A DNA stretch of 55,908 nucleotides from Nitrospiraceae bacterium (GTDB lineage Bacteria; Nitrospirota; Nitrospiria; Nitrospirales; Nitrospiraceae). This document shows positions 34,277-41,115 of the stretch, one piece after another. Numbering within the stretch: position 1 is the first letter of the stretch; each line of letters starts with the position of its first letter. The notes under the pieces are model-generated. The model was given only the letters and a program-made list of their open reading frames with translations, ran no database searches and was not told where the DNA came from. Made by a program: the position numbers and the translations under genes. The DNA lies in NCBI GenBank assembly GCA_013140715.1, contig JABFSG010000063.1, forward strand, positions 1 through 55,908. Direction: 5' to 3'.

Positions 34277-35725
34277 GTGGCACTCACTGCGTCAGAAATT
34301 TCGAAGGTGACGAGTGAAATTATTCCAGCCTTAGCCGGAGGCTGGATTCAAAAGATTTACCAGCCTACGGATCGGACGATAGTGCTGGAGATCCGCACTC
34401 CGGGACGGACGCACCGATTGCTTATCTCATGCCATCATGAATCCACCAGACTGCACTTCACCACTTCGGCCTTGCAGAATCCACCGACACCCCCACCTTT
34501 CTGTCAATTTCTCCGCGCCCATCTGCAAGGGGCCCACATCGACCAGATTGAACAGATTCAAGGAGATCGGATGATTCATCTCGCATTAACCGGCAAGGAA
34601 GGCCCCTGCCGGTTGGTTATAGAACTGACAGGGAAGACTGCCAATCTCCTTCTGCTCGATGGGGTGGGGTTTATCCGACGAGACCTGAACGGAATGAAAG
34701 ATCGTCTGGGGCAACTCTACGTTCCTCCTACTCGTCCACAACGAGAGGAAGATCTCACCGACCACGTTCGATTCAACCTGGATAATCCAGAATCCCCATT
34801 TCCTCTATCGGCTGCCATCGAGACCCACTACCGAAAAACAGAAGCCGCTTCCAGCGTCGAGACTCTTCGGAACTCCCGATCAGGGGTATTGAGGAAATCC
34901 ATCAAGAAACTCCGCCGCCGCATAGCTGCCTGGCACGAAGACCTCGCAAAGGCAGAGAAGTACAAGAACTACGCGCGATACGGCGAACTCATCAAGGCAA
35001 ATCTTGGGACCATCCGCAAAGGCCAGACCGACGTCACGCTGGTGGACTACTTCGATGAAGAGCTTCCCTGCCTAACAGTTCCACTCGACCAAGCCAAAAC
35101 TCCCCAGGGCAATATGGACGACTACTTCCGAAAACATCGGAAGCACCTGGCCGCGGAGAGAGAGTTGCGCCCACGCATCGAAGAAGGGCAGAAAGAACTG
35201 GAGACGCTGCAGGGAGAATTAACCGCCATCGAACAGGGAACCTGGCAGACGCCCGACAAACCCCATCCGATCGCACGCACAAGAGCCCTTTCACGGATAC
35301 GTAGAGAGAAGGAACGTCCGGGGCAGCATCAAGGTCCGTTCCGCCGCTTCACTTCATCGGACGGTCTGACAATTTATGTCGGAAGAAACGCGCGCGAGAA
35401 CGACGAACTGACGTTCGGACTCGCCAAGAGCGACGACCTCTGGCTGCATGCCCGTGGCACGCCCGGTTCACACGTCGTGGTGCGTTTGGAGAAAGGAAGC
35501 GATCCACCGCCCGAAACGATACGAGATGCCGCCACGCTGGCGCTGCTCTATAGCGATTTAAAGAAAAGCGGTAAAGGCGATGTCATCTACACGAGACGGA
35601 AATGGGTCAAAAAGACCAAGGGCCAGGCGCCAGGGGCGGTCACCGTCACCCAGGAAAAATCTCTGCATGTGAGTCTGGAAAAGAATCGGCTGGACGCACT
35701 CAAAACCCGAACGGCTCAGACGTAA
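34277..35725 (+). CDS. rqcH: NFACT-domain ribosome quality-control factor RqcH
   Basis: 482 residues, GTG start with AGGGAA upstream. RqcH binds stalled 50S subunits and recruits Ala-tRNA to add alanine tails for degradation. The NFACT-N domain has the conserved Asp97-Arg98 (QIQGDRMI) needed for tRNA binding, at the same numbering as in B. subtilis. A charged coiled coil (LRKSIKKLRRRIAAWHEDL, residues 195-230) and a C-terminal NFACT-R RNA-binding domain (GLTIYVGRNARENDELTFG, DLWLHARGTPGSHVVVR) follow. It is shorter than most (about 560), mainly in the middle. The gene stands alone. Confidence 0.9.
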   Translation: MALTASEISKVTSEIIPALAGGWIQKIYQPTDRTIVLEIRTPGRTHRLLISCHHESTRLHFTTSALQNPPTPPPFCQFLRAHLQGAHIDQIEQIQGDRMIHLALTGKEGPCRLVIELTGKTANLLLLDGVGFIRRDLNGMKDRLGQLYVPPTRPQREEDLTDHVRFNLDNPESPFPLSAAIETHYRKTEAASSVETLRNSRSGVLRKSIKKLRRRIAAWHEDLAKAEKYKNYARYGELIKANLGTIRKGQTDVTLVDYFDEELPCLTVPLDQAKTPQGNMDDYFRKHRKHLAAERELRPRIEEGQKELETLQGELTAIEQGTWQTPDKPHPIARTRALSRIRREKERPGQHQGPFRRFTSSDGLTIYVGRNARENDELTFGLAKSDDLWLHARGTPGSHVVVRLEKGSDPPPETIRDAATLALLYSDLKKSGKGDVIYTRRKWVKKTKGQAPGAVTVTQEKSLHVSLEKNRLDALKTRTAQT

Positions 35726-35824
35726 CTACAGACGCCCCTCTCCTTCGTCCATGCCGCCGGAAACGAAGAATATCTCGCTATGGACGCGGTCCGGTACTAT
35801 GCTGCTGATGGGTAACCACACGAT

Positions 35825-36349
35825 ATGTCAGGACTGCAAGATCTCACGCCGCAATCCACGTCGCCGACCATTCTGGTGGTCGATGACGAACCGTCCATCA
35901 CGAAGTTGTGCAAGGCAATCCTTCAGCAGGCAGGCTTTTCAGTCCTCACGACGGACGACAGCTCAGAGGCTCTCAAAATCTTCGTGCAGCACAAAGACAC
36001 CATCGATCTGCTGCTCACAGATCTCGTCCTACCGCCTCCTGGTTTTCAATTGGCATCAAGCTCCAATCAATTCCCCCACGTGCACGGCCATGAGTTGGCC
36101 GTCCGCGCGCTCCACATGCAAAAAAACCTGCGAGTCGTCTTGATGTCCGGCAATATCGACCATGATTTGGCGGGATACGGCATTCGTCGTGGGAACCTTC
36201 CATTTCTTTCCAAACCGTTCGAGCAGCAAGCCCTGGTGACGGTCATACGACAGACCCTGCAGTCGCCTCCACCTTCGGTCGAGAATATCGAAAACCTGGC
36301 GGTGCGCCAGACGGGAATTCCAAAAGTCGGCGATGGGTGGGTGGATTAG
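35825..36349 (+). CDS. Stand-alone receiver domain with a loop insertion
   Basis: 174 residues. Response-regulator receiver with the acid pair VVDDEP and acceptor Asp in LLLTDLVLP; the Thr/Ser (LMSGN) and Lys (LSKPFE) of the site are there. About 18 extra residues (PPGFQLASSSNQFPHVHG) lie between the acceptor Asp loop and the next helix, where such domains normally have a short turn. No output domain. It could carry phosphate in a relay or bind a partner through the insertion. The ATG at 35825 lacks a clear ribosome site. Confidence 0.82.
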   Translation: MSGLQDLTPQSTSPTILVVDDEPSITKLCKAILQQAGFSVLTTDDSSEALKIFVQHKDTIDLLLTDLVLPPPGFQLASSSNQFPHVHGHELAVRALHMQKNLRVVLMSGNIDHDLAGYGIRRGNLPFLSKPFEQQALVTVIRQTLQSPPPSVENIENLAVRQTGIPKVGDGWVD

Positions 36350-36521
36350 CTTACTGCTTCAGCATCCTCATAAAGAATGCGCCTCCCGAACTTCCCCCGA
36401 CAAATAAATCTCCGACAGGCTCTACAGTCTTTCTCCAACTGCCCTGTCAGTATCCCGCAAATCAAGTTTTCCTTGCCTCTACCGATATGTTCTATAGCAT
36501 TCAGAACAGGAGCTTCTTGCG

Positions 36522-36887
36522 ATGCAACCACGAGGTCGTCTTCGAGTGCCAGTCGGCTATCCTGCCAGTATCCAAAGCGATACCAGCGCCGGAGAAGGGG
36601 TCTTGTTGGACCTCTCACCCACTGGATGTAAAATGCGTAGCAACATTGCGCTGAGTGCAGGAACCTATCTCGCGCTGCAGATTGCTGTTACTCATGAGCT
36701 AATCCCCCTGGCGGTGGAAGTGTCGGTGGTTCGCTGGTGTAAAGACGGCCACTTCGGAGTAGAGTTTCTTCGGTACAGTCAGGGAGACCGTGAGAGAGTT
36801 ACAAATCTTGTCGGAGTCTTGCCACCATCGGCGATTCACACCTACCCCAATCACGCGACACCTACGCTGAGCGCTGTCGGCGCATAA
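36522..36887 (+). CDS. PilZ-domain protein, second copy
   Basis: 121 residues. PilZ pattern RGRLRVPVGYPASIQ (RxxxR-like), GVLLDLSPTGCKM (DxSxxG, complete here), VVRWCKDGHFGVEFLRY. It follows the form more closely than the PilZ at 30198, so cyclic di-GMP binding is more likely. AGGAG lies eight bases before the ATG. No additional domain. Confidence 0.83.
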   Translation: MQPRGRLRVPVGYPASIQSDTSAGEGVLLDLSPTGCKMRSNIALSAGTYLALQIAVTHELIPLAVEVSVVRWCKDGHFGVEFLRYSQGDRERVTNLVGVLPPSAIHTYPNHATPTLSAVGA

Positions 36888-37051
36888 TCTTTTCTGAGAC
36901 AGGGACCTGCCCTAACCGGAATATGCGCGTGGTTCGCGAATCGTCTCTCGCTATTCGCATAAAACTTGCCCGAAAAACGGGACGGGGCTGAAGGTTCATC
37001 TTTGTGAGTCCCGCCTGTCGCGCATGGCCCGCTCACATTTCCCAAAATACA

Positions 37052-37084
37052 AAGGCGATCGGCCCCTACTGGACCGACCGCCTT
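37052..37084 (-). terminator. Intrinsic terminator of the His/Lys-rich gene
   Basis: On the minus strand, AAGGCGGTCGG and its partner CCGATCGCCTT close an 11-base loop, followed by TTGTATTTT. It lies about 35 bases after the stop at 37118. Confidence 0.75.
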
Positions 37085-37117
37085 GTTGCAAGCTTACCGC
37101 AAACGCGGCGCTATCGA

Positions 37118-37450
37118 TTAGTTTTTCTCGTGATTGTCGCCATCTTCGTGCTTGTCCCTATCACCATGTTTCTCATGATCTTTGTGCTTCCCACCGCCCT
37201 TATGCTCCCCATCTTTCCGATGCCCGTGGCTCTTACCTTTCTCCCGATGCCCCTTCTTCATCTTGCCATGCTTTTCTTTCTCTCCTTCGGACTTAGGCGC
37301 TTCCATCGCTGGAGCAGGAGCCTCTGCCGGAGCCTGAGAAGCTGATGCCGCCGGTGGAGCGGTCGGAGCCGACTCCGGCGCTTGAGCCAACGCACTGGTA
37401 AAGGCATACAACACTGCGGCGGCCGTCAATGAAGCGACTGTTCTGATCAT
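37118..37450 (-). CDS. Exported His/Lys/Gly-rich protein
   Basis: 110 residues from the ATG at 37450 (AAGGGGGA just upstream). Signal peptide (TVASLTAAAVLYAFTSALAQ), a Pro/Ala-rich linker (about residues 22-55), then a tail of about 55 residues made mainly of His, Lys, Gly, Glu and Asp (KHGKMKKGHREKGKSHGHRK, HKGGGKHKDHEKHGDRDKHE). Such tails bind Ni, Zn or Cu ions or polyanions. The plus-strand frame over the same bases is hydrophobic only as a mirror of this composition. Confidence 0.7.
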   Translation of the reverse strand: MIRTVASLTAAAVLYAFTSALAQAPESAPTAPPAASASQAPAEAPAPAMEAPKSEGEKEKHGKMKKGHREKGKSHGHRKDGEHKGGGKHKDHEKHGDRDKHEDGDNHEKN

Positions 37451-37647
37451 GCTGATCCCCCTTGAGTTATGTTTGAATATCGAAGTCCATGGTCTCACGA
37501 ACGCAAGGGCGATGCCACAAATACATCTGAAACATCCTTACATTTCCGGGGAAAATGAGGGTCGCGCGCTGGCTAGAGACACCTACAAACAGCAGATGAG
37601 GCGAAATGTCTGGTTACTCCTCCATCACGCCTCAGCAGTCTTAAATG

Positions 37648-38088
37648 CTATAGCCGCTCTTCATCGAGCTCAATGACATCGGCCCATGTCTGAACGGAAG
37701 GGAGAGACGAAAACACTACACCGCGTTTCGTGGCGATGTCTTGCAACCGTCCCCGGAATCGCTGGCATGCCGCATCGTCTTTTGGCCCGGATGACAGAAG
37801 ATCCTGACTCCATTGCGCGATCTCCTGCTCGGATGGTTTTCGACTATTGGCCTTCACCCAGACAAGCAATTCCTCATCTGTTCCACCAGCCAACACCAAC
37901 TGCTCAAACGCTTTCGGATCGATCTGCAGAAAATCGACCAGGTACTTATCGAACCCGACCGTGATGTAGTTGTACTCCTGAATCTTGCCAGCATTCCGTA
38001 ACCGAATCTTGTCGATAAACCGCCCCAAGTGGGCAATGCCGCCGAGGAGTATTTTGGGACTGCGGGGATAAGTTTGCTGCGTCATCAT
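37648..38088 (-). CDS. DUF5069 family protein
   Basis: 146 residues from the ATG at 38088 (GGAG five bases upstream, with an ATG-ATG pair). The family pattern YPRSPKILLGGIAHLGRFID-KIRLRNAGKIQEYNY is plain at the N-terminus; the C-terminus contains WADVIELDEERL. The function of DUF5069 is unknown. Cytosolic. Confidence 0.85.
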   Translation of the reverse strand: MMTQQTYPRSPKILLGGIAHLGRFIDKIRLRNAGKIQEYNYITVGFDKYLVDFLQIDPKAFEQLVLAGGTDEELLVWVKANSRKPSEQEIAQWSQDLLSSGPKDDAACQRFRGRLQDIATKRGVVFSSLPSVQTWADVIELDEERL

Positions 38089-38155
38089 AGTTTCTCCAGA
38101 ATTGTGGCTAGCCAAAACATACAGATGAATGCGAGAGAAGTCTAGAAGGGGTGAC

Positions 38156-38560
38156 GGCCGCTGACATGCCGCCGCTGCTCCCCACCTCCCAGAACGGCCC
38201 TTCCGGGCTTGGCCGAGCGGAAGCCTTCTGGAATTCCCTCAGCTGCGATCACACGATCGCAGTACTTCGGTCAGTTCCAGCTTTCCCAGCGCGCATGATC
38301 CATGAGGGCCTACTGCAACTGTGGACACGCCGCTACGACAAGCCAGTATGCTCATCGTCTACATACTGGCAGGCGGGCTCGCCCCTCTCGACCTCAACGT
38401 ACTGCTTCGAGTACGCCTCGGCCTCTCGGGGCTCCACGCGCCCGTCTCGCTTGGCGTCTCCACAGTTTCGTCACGAGCCCCCATGAATTATGCGCGATGG
38501 CCTCACCTCGGTGGGTCCCCGTTCTTCCGGTGAGGTCGCGCGGCAGCATGCCAGCGCTCG
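38156..38560 (-). repeat. E1 element, copy b, interrupted by E2b
   Basis: On the minus strand both halves match the intact copy at 39791-39983: GGGGACCCACCGAG at 38507-38520 side, then, after the inserted E2b, GGAAAGCTGGAACTGAC and GGAATTCCAGAAGGCTTCC. Its outer ends are imperfect inverted repeats (38156-38175 and 38539-38558, about 15 of 19). The split gives a relative age: E2 entered E1. Confidence 0.8.
38291..38495 (-). repeat. E2 element, copy b (205 bp), nested in E1b
   Basis: Ends GCGCATGATCCATGAGGG (38291-38308) and an inverted relative at 38478-38495 match in 15 of 18. The minus strand shares AGACGCCAAGCGAGACGGG and the end block with E2a (10452-10666). The core holds its own hairpins (CCAGTATGCTC...ACATACTGG and GTACTGCTTCGAGTAC) that E2a lacks, so the core is not conserved. 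Confidence 0.75.
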
Positions 38561-38701
38561 GAGCAATCAACGGCTCGTGAAGTCTTTTCTTTGTTTGAAC
38601 CTATTCTTTGCCGGGTGCCAGTCTTAGCGTACACATTTGCGGGTTTAATGTTGGACCTCAGCGGCCGCCGGAGGCGGTCCGCTGAAAGGAAGGGTTAGCC
38701 A

Positions 38702-39613
38702 TCATTGCGGCAGTGTCCAACCAAGAGTTTCGAAGGTAACTACGCCAGTTCTAGGCAACATCTCATCGGCAAATAGGGTCCACTCAATCAGCGCGGCCTG
38801 GCGAAGTGCGTCTGCTTCCGTCTTGGGAAAGCGAAAGCCAAGCTCTACGACCGACGTGTTCATTCCAGGGTGATACACATTGGTATGGCTACTGAATTGG
38901 CGCGCCTGGATACCTTCATAGAGGCGGTCTATGTTCTGAAGCGTGCCGCTGACATCTTGAATTTGGACCAGTGGTGCAGGGGGAAAACGCATCAAGATGA
39001 CAACTTCGCGCCCGACTCGGCGCCCGACGTTCCGAACGAAAAGACGCATGTGAGAGAGATTCGTCCAGGGAGGCTCTCCATCGTAGGAGGCAGGTGCTGT
39101 CGTGGGCATGAAGACTATATCAAGCACTGGCGAAAGACGACGGCCAAACTTTCGCGCAACGAGATCATGCTCCATGGGCAGGCACTCAATGCCTGACCGT
39201 CGGTAGTAACGCTTGTCATAGAGGCTTTGATGTGGTGGGTCCTGACTCTCAGGGACATCAAGCAAGAGGACTTGTGGATTGATCTCTGGAATCAGCCGCC
39301 TTCTCAATCCAACGATGGGTGGGCGAATCTGAGCATTGATCACACGATCGAGTGTCTCCACCTTCCTGACTTCGATAGGCACAATTTTTTGCGGCAATGT
39401 CTTGTCGGCTGGGTCCGTGGCAACTCCATAGACGATTACACCTCCAAGTGAGTTGGCCATGCCAGTCACATCTTTCGCAATCTCAGCCTTGTCGCGATCG
39501 TTGAACGGAACTTCCGCTGTCTTGTACTCGAGCACTTCGGATTCGCGCGCCCCTTCTGCGACAAGTGATTCGATAGCTGTGAGGCTCGTGAGTTGGTCAA
39601 AGAGATCGGACAT
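38702..39613 (-). CDS. AlbA_2 (Schlafen-type) ATP-binding-domain protein
   Basis: 303 residues. The AlbA_2 domain, about residues 20-160, has the family pattern ESEVLEYKTAEVPFNDRDK, AEIAKDVTGMANSLGGVIVY and GVATDP, then LLLDVPES and HQSLYDKRYYRRSG. The domain occurs in Schlafen proteins, transcription regulators and defence-related proteins, often binding nucleotides or nucleic acid. The second half (170-303) is beta-rich (DGEPPWTNLSHMRLFVRNVG) and unassigned. It stands alone between inverted copies of E1, 142 bases on one side and 178 on the other. This is the clearest sign of an acquired cassette in the window. Confidence 0.8.
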   Translation of the reverse strand: MSDLFDQLTSLTAIESLVAEGARESEVLEYKTAEVPFNDRDKAEIAKDVTGMANSLGGVIVYGVATDPADKTLPQKIVPIEVRKVETLDRVINAQIRPPIVGLRRRLIPEINPQVLLLDVPESQDPPHQSLYDKRYYRRSGIECLPMEHDLVARKFGRRLSPVLDIVFMPTTAPASYDGEPPWTNLSHMRLFVRNVGRRVGREVVILMRFPPAPLVQIQDVSGTLQNIDRLYEGIQARQFSSHTNVYHPGMNTSVVELGFRFPKTEADALRQAALIEWTLFADEMLPRTGVVTFETLGWTLPQ

Positions 39614-39790
39614 AGAGAAGCCACGGGTGGGTGTACAGCTAACTATTAAGTGAGCAGCGGCAAGGATACGGCTACAGACAGCTTCTCCCTGACCGTGCCA
39701 GAACTCTGGTGACTAAAAAGCTGAGAGATCATCCGCATTTCGAGGATCTGTGTCAATGACCGCCCACCAGAATACACTGCCATTCGCATA

Positions 39791-39983
39791 GGTGTGCCAG
39801 GGCTCAGCGCTGACTTTGCCGGAGGAGCGGGGACCCACCGAGACTCAGCCGAGAAGGAAAGCTGGAACTGACTGAGGGACCGCGGTCATCGACCGCAGCC
39901 GAAGGAATTCCAGAAGGCTTCCACTCGGATGAGTCCGGAAGGGTCGCTCCGGGAGGCGAGGAAGCGCTGAGCCTTGGCACACC
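39791..39983 (+). repeat. E1 element, copy a (193 bp, full-length hairpin)
   Basis: The outer 21 bases at each end pair with one mismatch (GGTGTGCCAGGGCTCAGCG reading inward). Pairing continues inside: GGAGCG...ACCC...GACTCA..CCGAG with its partner, CTGGAA with TTCCAG, and GCGGTC-ATC-GACCGC at the tip. In E1b the tip stem is GCGATC with GATCGC, one G-C pair changed to A-T on both sides. So the whole element can fold into one long imperfect hairpin, and the tip shows compensatory change. Confidence 0.8.
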
Positions 39984-40022
39984 TTGGAATTTGGTAGGGG
40001 AAACCGGCTAGTCGGTCAGAAA

Positions 40023-40094
40023 TTAAGAGACAGCTTTCTTCGCTGTTCTGTTCACATGGAGGTATTTATTGATCCCTGCCGCCATCTTGCGGCG
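40023..40094 (-). pseudogene. Fragment of the 3' end of gltD
   Basis: The last 23 codons read RRKMAAGINKYLHVNRTAKK and stop, matching the end of the intact gltD (GRKMAAGIDQYLRAGKSATL) about 1.1 kb away. The DNA also matches (GCCGCCATCTTGCGG, and ATTAAGAGA at the stop). Upstream of this point the frame is unrelated. It is a duplicated or left-behind gene end. Confidence 0.6.
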
Positions 40095-40230
40095 TTCGAG
40101 ACTCACCCCTACGCCACGAATAAATAAACTACATAAACGTATTTCCAGCTCTTCCGCGCATCTTTGCGTTGACACGACTACCGAAAGAGCGTATTCGTTT
40201 CCCTCATAAAGTGAAAGGATGGTGCAAGTG

Positions 40231-40617
40231 ATGGGACGAATGACCCTAGTCGTCGGCATCGTTGGACTCTTCCTCTCAGGCTGTGCCTTTGATCTCGCCC
40301 ATGTCACCTACACAACCACGACGTTTCAAGCAACACAAAACTCGGCTCGCAGAATCGTGCTCTCAGACGATGTGCGGTTGACAGATACCCCCTGTTACTC
40401 ACGAACTTTGCGCAAGACAACCCGATGGGACCAAGTAGGGACGATTTCGGAAGGAGACGTGCTTCGCTCCAAGGATCAAGTCCTGACGCTCGAATGTTCA
40501 AATATTCACGAAGCCTACCTGGTCATGTCCGGGAAGAAACTTATAGGCTTCTTTCTTCCTTTCGAGAAGGGGTTTGTGCCTCACTCTCCTCCGATTGAGC
40601 TCCCAGTCAAGCAGTAA
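40231..40617 (+). CDS. Lipoprotein, unknown
   Basis: 128 residues from the ATG at 40231 (AAAGGA 11 bases upstream; an ATG at 40219 is too close to it). Lipoprotein signal LVVGIVGLFLSGCAFD ends in LSGC. The mature part is beta-rich (ARRIVLSDDVRLTDTPCYSR, WDQVGTISEGDVLRSKDQVL) with two Cys that could pair. No family recognised. It is followed 19 bases later by a second lipoprotein gene. Confidence 0.75.
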   Translation: MGRMTLVVGIVGLFLSGCAFDLAHVTYTTTTFQATQNSARRIVLSDDVRLTDTPCYSRTLRKTTRWDQVGTISEGDVLRSKDQVLTLECSNIHEAYLVMSGKKLIGFFLPFEKGFVPHSPPIELPVKQ

Positions 40618-40635
40618 ACACAGGAGGGGCTGTCC

Positions 40636-41082
40636 ATGATCATAGGACTTCGGCTGTTCGCCTGCTGCCTCGTTGCGCTAACACTTTCCGCTTGCGCGTC
40701 CGGTGTAAAGTTCACCGAACTGAATCCCAGCACCATGCCGAAAAATCAAGACTCCGGAAGAATTTTCTTCTACCGCACCACGGTCTTAGGTGCAGCCCTG
40801 CAGCCGGACATCCGTCTTAATGGGGTCAAGGTCGGCGATGCGATTGCGCAGGGTTTCTTCTATGTGGATCGCCCGTCAGGCAACTATGAGGTTGTGACTA
40901 GCACCGAGGTTGATCGAAAGATCACCTTTGTCCTAGAAAAGGAGCAGACACGCTTCGTGAGGTTTTCCGTTAGCATTGGCTTCTTTGTCGGGCATGTTTA
41001 TGGCGAACTTGTCGATTCGGCGGAGGCGCTGGAAGAGATTAAGGAGTGCAAATATACAGGAGCCGAGGAAGCGCCGAAGTAA
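40636..41082 (+). CDS. DUF2846-type lipoprotein
   Basis: 148 residues. Signal and lipobox FACCLVALTLSACASG, then the DUF2846 pattern: GRIFFYRTTVLGAALQPDIR, LNGVKVGDAIAQGFFYVDRP, SGNYEVVTSTEVDRKITFVL. DUF2846 proteins are envelope lipoproteins of unknown role with a carboxypeptidase-regulatory-like fold. AGGAGGGG lies upstream. The two lipoprotein genes lie between a gltD fragment and the intact gltD, convergent with the latter. Confidence 0.85.
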   Translation: MIIGLRLFACCLVALTLSACASGVKFTELNPSTMPKNQDSGRIFFYRTTVLGAALQPDIRLNGVKVGDAIAQGFFYVDRPSGNYEVVTSTEVDRKITFVLEKEQTRFVRFSVSIGFFVGHVYGELVDSAEALEEIKECKYTGAEEAPK

Positions 41083-41115
41083 TGGCAGATGGCTTTGGTC
41101 AGATTAAGAGAGGGG

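Larger units (their letters stand above)
38089..38701. other. Gene-free region occupied by nested elements
   Basis: About 610 bases between DUF5069 and the AlbA_2 gene. Bases 38156-38560 are E1b split by E2b. The short plus-strand frames here follow the elements. Bases 38561-38701 have no recognisable content except GCGGCCGCCGGAGGCGGTCCGC (two half-palindromes) at about 38661-38682. Confidence 0.6.
39614..40230. other. Gene-free region with E1a and a gltD fragment
   Basis: About 615 bases. It contains the intact E1 element (39791-39983) and the gltD 3'-end fragment (40023-40094). The rest (39614-39790) shows nothing recognisable. Confidence 0.6.

Noticed and set aside
37004-37345. Hydrophobic plus-strand frame that looks like a membrane protein
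   Set aside because: It is the mirror of the Lys/His/Gly-rich exported protein on the minus strand, which has a signal peptide, ribosome site and terminator.
38156-39983. Insertion sequence with transposase around the AlbA_2 gene
   Set aside because: No transposase or recombinase is encoded between or next to the elements; only a non-autonomous cassette can be argued.
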